Shown: piece by piece, positions 60,149 to 64,000 of the stretch
Layout of the letters: the number at the start of each line of letters is the position of its first letter
Numbering within the stretch: the stretch's first letter is position 1
From: Cereibacter sphaeroides
GTDB lineage: Bacteria; Pseudomonadota; Alphaproteobacteria; Rhodobacterales; Rhodobacteraceae
Assembly: GCA_003243455.1 (NCBI GenBank)
Contig: QFQS01000002.1
Span: 1 to 64,000 of the forward strand
Direction of reading: 5' to 3'
Length of the DNA: 64,000 nucleotides
Program-made: the position numbers and the translations under genes
The notes under the pieces: model-generated
Told to the model about the DNA's origin: nothing
Database searches by the model: none
Seen by the model: the letters and a program-made list of their open reading frames with translations, nothing else

Positions 60149-61453
60149 TCAGCGTTTGATGTTCGAGGTTTCCTGCAGCATCTCATCCACGGTCTGGATG
60201 ACCTTGGCGTTCGATGAATAGGCGCGCTGGGTCTGGATAAGCTGCGTCAGTTCCGCTGCGACGTCCGTCGCCGATTCCTCACGCGCAAAGCCCACGACCG
60301 AACCTGTGGGACCATCGCCCGCGTCCCACAGGAACATGGCGCCGCTGTCGGAGGAAATCTGATAGGTCTGGTTGCTCTGCGCTACCAGGCCGTTGACGTT
60401 CGGCACATCGACCAGCGGGATCTGGTAGATGCGCCGGGTGAATCCCTGGTCATAAATGGCGTAGACGTCACCCTTTTCATCGACCTGAACAGAGGTGACG
60501 CTGGCCACGGGCGATCCGTTCTTGCCAAGTGTGACGGGGGCGAAGGTGTCGGAAAGCTGGGTCATTCCATCCGTCGCACCCAGCTTGCCAAGCGAGAGGC
60601 TGACCGGCCCACCGGCAAGCGTCATCCCAACCTTTCCGGTCGCGGGATCATAAGCGCCGCCCGACACTGTCGTGACCGACAGCAGCGTGCCACCCGATCC
60701 CTGGGCATCGTCGAAGGTCAGGGTGTACTCTCCCACGATCGCCCCGCCCGAGGCCGAGTCGCGCAGGGTCAGGGTCCATTGGTTCGAAAGCCCGCTGGCA
60801 GGAATGGTGGGCGTGAAGGTGACGTCCAGCATTTCGGAGGTGCCGAGGTTGCCGAAATACTCGATCGCCAGCGTCTGATCCTCTCCTGCCGCCGTCGCGG
60901 CCGTCTCGGTCGCAGGCAAGTTGACCGACATCACCATTTCGGTGGTGGGATTGGCCGCGAACTGGTTAAGGTTGATGCGCACCGGTTGCAGCCCGGCCGC
61001 ACTGACGCGGGAATATTGTGGAATCGTGCCGTCAGGGTTGGCAGGCCAGCCCATGAGAACCAGGCCCGTCTGCGTCACCAGATACCCATCCTCGTTCGCG
61101 CGGAAGGAACCCGTCGTCATCAGGCTTAGCGGATAGCTGCCTCCGCCTTGGCTCACGCTGTTCAGCGTTGTGACCGGCAACATTCCACGCCCGTCCACCG
61201 CCAGATCGGTCGCATTGGTCGTCGATACCAGCGGACCTTTCTGATCAATCAGCCGCATGGTCGAAGCCCGAACCCCGCCCGCCGAATACTTTGCGGAACT
61301 GCCGCCCTGAAGCACCATCGAGCTGAAGTCAGCCTCAACGCGCCGATAGCCATAGGTCGAGGAGTTGGCGATGTTGTCCGAGATCGTCGCCAGCTTGGTG
61401 GCATTGGCGTTAAGTCCCGCCACCCCGGCATTCAGTGAGGAAGAGATCGTCAT
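60149..61453 (-). CDS. flgE: Flagellar hook protein FlgE
   Basis: 434 residues. N-terminal MTISSSLNAGVAGLNANATKL with SDNIANSSTYGYRRVE, a C-terminal FlgE/F/G domain (VAAELTQLIQTQRAYSSNAKVIQTVDEM), and a Thr/Gly/Ser-rich middle. It builds the hook whose length FliK measures and FlgD caps. A CtrA-like motif lies upstream. Confidence 0.95.
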   Translation of the reverse strand: MTISSSLNAGVAGLNANATKLATISDNIANSSTYGYRRVEADFSSMVLQGGSSAKYSAGGVRASTMRLIDQKGPLVSTTNATDLAVDGRGMLPVTTLNSVSQGGGSYPLSLMTTGSFRANEDGYLVTQTGLVLMGWPANPDGTIPQYSRVSAAGLQPVRINLNQFAANPTTEMVMSVNLPATETAATAAGEDQTLAIEYFGNLGTSEMLDVTFTPTIPASGLSNQWTLTLRDSASGGAIVGEYTLTFDDAQGSGGTLLSVTTVSGGAYDPATGKVGMTLAGGPVSLSLGKLGATDGMTQLSDTFAPVTLGKNGSPVASVTSVQVDEKGDVYAIYDQGFTRRIYQIPLVDVPNVNGLVAQSNQTYQISSDSGAMFLWDAGDGPTGSVVGFAREESATDVAAELTQLIQTQRAYSSNAKVIQTVDEMLQETSNIKR

Positions 61454-61513
61454 ACGAGCGCGCCTTTCTGCAGCAGTCCTTGCTGATCTGGCGCCGACAC
61501 TGACGGCCGCGAT

Positions 61514-61528
61514 TTAAGATCGGCCTAA
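61514..61528. promoter_or_regulatory. CtrA-like motif upstream of flgE
   Basis: On the plus strand TTAA-N7-CTAA (61514-61517 and 61525-61528). In flgE orientation it reads TTAG-N7-TTAA, about 60 bp before the start codon. It suggests the flgE-K-L-I genes have their own promoter. Confidence 0.4.
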
Positions 61529-61547
61529 TGGCTAAAATTCTTCTCAC

Positions 61548-62396
61548 TTAGCGGTCGCGGCGCAAAAGGATCACTTCGATCCTGTTATTGCGCACCGCCA
61601 TGGGGTTGGGCGTTACGGGCTTGCGGTCGGCGAAACCGGCGACGCGCTGAACCCGGGCAGCAGGAAATCCGGTGGCCTCCAGCCGCTTGCGCATCGTTTG
61701 CGCCCGCTCGGCCGACAGATCCCAGACCGGATTTCGAATGAGGACAATGGGATAGTTTTTCACATGACCCTGCACCGCAACCTCATTGCTGGACAGGGCC
61801 ATAACCTCGGTCAAAAGTGCGGCGATATCGCTTAGGATCGGCTCTGGTTCAGCGGTATCTGCCTTGAAAAGTGCCGCATCAGGCAGATCGAACAGTTCGA
61901 TCACCAGCCCCTCATCCGTCACGCGGGTAACGACATGGCGGAGCGCACGCTGCATCGTCATGCTTTCGCCGCCACGCGCAATCAGCGCCTTTTCGACCTT
62001 CTTCAGCGCCTCGTCCGCGCCATCGCCACCCAGACCGTCCTGCTCGACAATGCGATTTATTCCGCGCGCCTGATTTTCATTGGTTGGGCGTGAGACCGAT
62101 GCCCCTGTGCCGGATTGCGTGAACACATCCTCGGAAAAAATCGAGTCGCCGCCAAACGCGCCTTGCCCGCCACCCGAGATACGATTGATCGGGATCGTCG
62201 GATTGAAATAATCCGCCAGCCCCTTTCGCTGTTTCTCGGTTGTCGCGTTCAGCAGCCACATCAGCATGAAGAAGGCCATCATCGCGGTCACGAAGTCGGC
62301 ATAAGCCACCTTCCAGGCACCGCCGTGGTGCCCGTCGCCCTGAACGACCTTCTTTCGCTTGATGATGACTGGCGCAGCATTGGATTGCACGGCCAT
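61548..62396 (-). CDS. motB: Flagellar motor stator protein MotB
   Basis: 282 residues from ATG 62396 (AAGGG upstream); GTG at 62411 is an alternative. The single helix with the proton-carrying Asp is in VAYADFVTAMMAFFMLMWLL. A plug/linker follows, then the OmpA-like peptidoglycan-binding domain (EVAVQGHVKNYPIV...LSAERAQTMRKRLEATGFP...NNRIEVILL). The usual Gly-His-Thr-Asp segment reads GHVKN here, a divergence worth noting. Confidence 0.94.
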   Translation of the reverse strand: MAVQSNAAPVIIKRKKVVQGDGHHGGAWKVAYADFVTAMMAFFMLMWLLNATTEKQRKGLADYFNPTIPINRISGGGQGAFGGDSIFSEDVFTQSGTGASVSRPTNENQARGINRIVEQDGLGGDGADEALKKVEKALIARGGESMTMQRALRHVVTRVTDEGLVIELFDLPDAALFKADTAEPEPILSDIAALLTEVMALSSNEVAVQGHVKNYPIVLIRNPVWDLSAERAQTMRKRLEATGFPAARVQRVAGFADRKPVTPNPMAVRNNRIEVILLRRDR

Positions 62397-62467
62397 CACA
62401 TCACCCTTCACTCACCCGGGCACAGCAATACCGCCGGGGCATGAACGGGCGCTTAACTCATGGCTTT

Positions 62468-63367
62468 TTAGTTGATTTCAGCGGCCGGCATGCCGCGAAG
62501 GCGTGGCTGCACGTCCAGCCCTATGGCCGCGTAATCCGCCACGAATTGCACCGCAACGCGATGGGTCAGATCCGTCTCGATCCGCCGCAGGGCATCGGGT
62601 GAGGCTGCGCGGTTTGCGCCGGGGCGCGAATCCAGGAAATCCGCCAGCTCCTTGTTGGCGCGGCTTGGCACGGTGGACACGAACAGATCGTAACGCTGGA
62701 ATTCCCGGTTCAGAATGATCAGCCTGTCGGAGACCCGCCTTTTCAGATGCCGCGCCGTGGCATGGTTCATGGCAGTTGCGACGGCACCGCTGAAGCGGCA
62801 TTTGCCAAGACCCAGCCGTAGCAACTCGCCGGCCGGCAACGCGGCACCGGGACGCGGAAAGGCATCGTAAACAGAAATCGCCGGGTCCGCGACCGTCAGC
62901 CGCAAGGACCGATCGCGCCGAAATTCTTGCCTCAGATCGACCGCCGACTGGGCGTTCAGCGCCTGCAGGACGAGGCCTTCGGGACTGTTCAACGCAATAT
63001 CCACGTCGCTTTCCGCCCGGCCCAAAATCTGGACCAGATGCGCAACTGCGGCGGGGCGATCATCGCGATCGTCCACCCGTATCGACATTTCAAGCAATGG
63101 GTCGGCAGCCACGCTGGCAACCGTAGAAAAGGTGGGATCGAGCCGGACCAGAAGCCCGAGAGCGGTCAGCAATGCTGACAGCCGTCGCGCCTCCGGACCA
63201 GGCACATCATCGGCCAGCACCGAGGGGAGCGATGCCAGCCGGTCGGCCGCCTGCTGCGACCCGATCCCGAGAACACTGGCTATGGACAGGATTGCCAGTG
63301 ACGCGGCCGGGGAAGCCGCGAGGAGGTGGATGCGGAAAGCGCCCTCTGTCTGGATTGCTTGGGTCAT
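62468..63367 (-). CDS. Hypothetical flagellar-island protein upstream of motB
   Basis: 299 residues, no signal peptide, mostly helical, no family I recognise. A GAGGAG ribosome-binding site lies just before the ATG. It is on the same strand as motB, 71 bp ahead of it, and so probably cotranscribed. It does not look like FliG, FliM or a chemotaxis protein. The C-terminal half (about 190-260) has many Arg residues and could contact acidic partners. Function unknown; a motor or regulatory role is inferred from position only. Confidence 0.6.
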   Translation of the reverse strand: MTQAIQTEGAFRIHLLAASPAASLAILSIASVLGIGSQQAADRLASLPSVLADDVPGPEARRLSALLTALGLLVRLDPTFSTVASVAADPLLEMSIRVDDRDDRPAAVAHLVQILGRAESDVDIALNSPEGLVLQALNAQSAVDLRQEFRRDRSLRLTVADPAISVYDAFPRPGAALPAGELLRLGLGKCRFSGAVATAMNHATARHLKRRVSDRLIILNREFQRYDLFVSTVPSRANKELADFLDSRPGANRAASPDALRRIETDLTHRVAVQFVADYAAIGLDVQPRLRGMPAAEIN

Positions 63368-63537
63368 CTGGGGGCTCCTCGTTCCGCGTCATTCAGCTTG
63401 TGCCATCACGTTGTGACAAGAGGCGTGACGGTGCCGTAACGTCATCGTCAAATGAACGTCATTCGGCCGAGACGGGCCGCGAGGTAACCTAAAATAGATT
63501 GACGGAAAGTTGCCTTTGGCGGACGCGATCGCCGACT

Positions 63538-64000
63538 TTAGCGCAATCGGCTGCCATCTGAGGCGAAATGGAACGCCCGGAGTTCGTCCAACGTAAGCTG
63601 AACCCGCTCTCCCACGTTATAGTCATGCTCGCCGAACAGGCGGACCGTCAACAACCCGTGTTCGCCCGCATTGGCATAAACCAGCGTTTCACCCCCCAGC
63701 TTTTCAACATGGCTGACGATGCCGGGTATCCGCCCCTCGTTGCGCGAAAGACCAAGGTGTTCCGGTCGGATACCAAGCGTCTCGGACCGGAAGCCCAATG
63801 CGCCCCCCTTCAGAAAATTCATCTGGGGCGATCCGATGAACCCGGCCACGAAGGTATTGGCGGGGTTTTTGTAAAGCTCCATCGGCGCTCCAACCTGCTC
63901 GACCTTGCCTGCACGCAGAACGACGATGCGGTCGGCAAGCGTCATCGCCTCCACCTGGTCGTGCGTGACATAGATCATCGTCGCACCCAGCTCTCGGTGC
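63538..64000 (-). CDS. ABC importer ATPase, sugar type (UgpC/MalK-like), C-terminal part
   Basis: The frame is open to the end of the window, so the start and the Walker A motif are missing. The visible part begins HRELGATMIYVTHDQVEAMTLADRI (H-loop of the ATPase). It continues through the segment typical of MalK/UgpC (VEQVGAPMELYKNPANTFVAGFIGSPQMNFL) into the C-terminal TOBE/OB-like domain (ETLGIRPEHLGL, LGGETLVYA). It powers uptake of a sugar or glycerol-3-phosphate-like solute; the rest of the operon lies beyond 64000. Confidence 0.93.
   Translation of the reverse strand, partial: HRELGATMIYVTHDQVEAMTLADRIVVLRAGKVEQVGAPMELYKNPANTFVAGFIGSPQMNFLKGGALGFRSETLGIRPEHLGLSRNEGRIPGIVSHVEKLGGETLVYANAGEHGLLTVRLFGEHDYNVGERVQLTLDELRAFHFASDGSRLR

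Noticed and set aside
1..64000. CRISPR array or Cas genes
   Set aside because: No regularly spaced direct repeats of 25-40 bp and no Cas-like proteins were seen.

Overview
The window is GC-rich chromosomal DNA from an alphaproteobacterium, most likely order Rhodobacterales (Paracoccaceae/Roseobacter relatives). This placement rests on gene order and protein families, not on a database search. The gyrB-recF-dnaN-dnaA-rpsT-enoyl-CoA hydratase-mutM / ubiE-ubiB arrangement is typical of that order. The flagellar cluster is the alphaproteobacterial kind, with flaF, flbT, a MotE-like protein, a DUF1217 protein and a separate SltF-type transglycosylase, and with short TTAn-N7-TTAn (CtrA-like) motifs in its promoter gaps.

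Layout. (1) 1-670: 3' end of a membrane protein gene. (2) 683-5096: a 4.4 kb relic of an integrated phage or phage satellite. It is bounded by 15-bp direct repeats, the right one being the 3' end of a tRNA-Arg(CCT) gene. It carries a small ORF, an HTH/Rep-like gene, an AT-rich inverted-repeat region, then portal, GTA-type tail-assembly protein, prohead protease and a truncated major capsid gene. No integrase, terminase or tail structural genes remain. (3) 5.2-8.5 kb: a LacI/GntR-type regulator with a candidate operator, then mtaB and dapF. (4) 8.7-11.9 kb: tRNA-Lys(TTT) and a type I secretion ATPase/HlyD pair. (5) 11.9-18.1 kb: a complete dipeptide/oligopeptide ABC importer operon ending in an M19 dipeptidase. 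(6) 18.3-31.2 kb: replication and housekeeping block (gyrB, a LysE exporter, recF, dnaN, dnaA, rpsT, enoyl-CoA hydratase, mutM, ubiE, ubiB, a phosphotransferase). (7) 31.2-63.4 kb: a near-complete flagellar island in several opposing operons. (8) 63.5-64.0 kb: C-terminal part of a sugar-type ABC ATPase, cut by the window end.

The flagellar island encodes the export gate and ATPase (flhA, flhB, fliP, fliQ, fliR, fliI, fliH), MS ring (fliF), a C-ring subunit (fliN), rod, hook and rings (flgB, C, F, G, E, D, H, I, A, fliE, fliK), filament junction (flgK, flgL), one flagellin with its FlaF/FlbT regulators, and the stator (motA, motB, MotE-like and two FliL-family proteins). It also holds several poorly characterised members: a 757-aa secreted protein with an AMIN-like N-terminus, a 299-aa protein upstream of motB, and a 109-aa coiled-coil protein after flhB. 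I could not find fliG, fliM, fliO or fliD in the window.

The most unusual items are the mini-element at tRNA-Arg with mirrored candidate integrase arm sites, the uncharacterised stator-operon proteins, the recurring CtrA-like motif, and the structured flagellin leader next to flbT.
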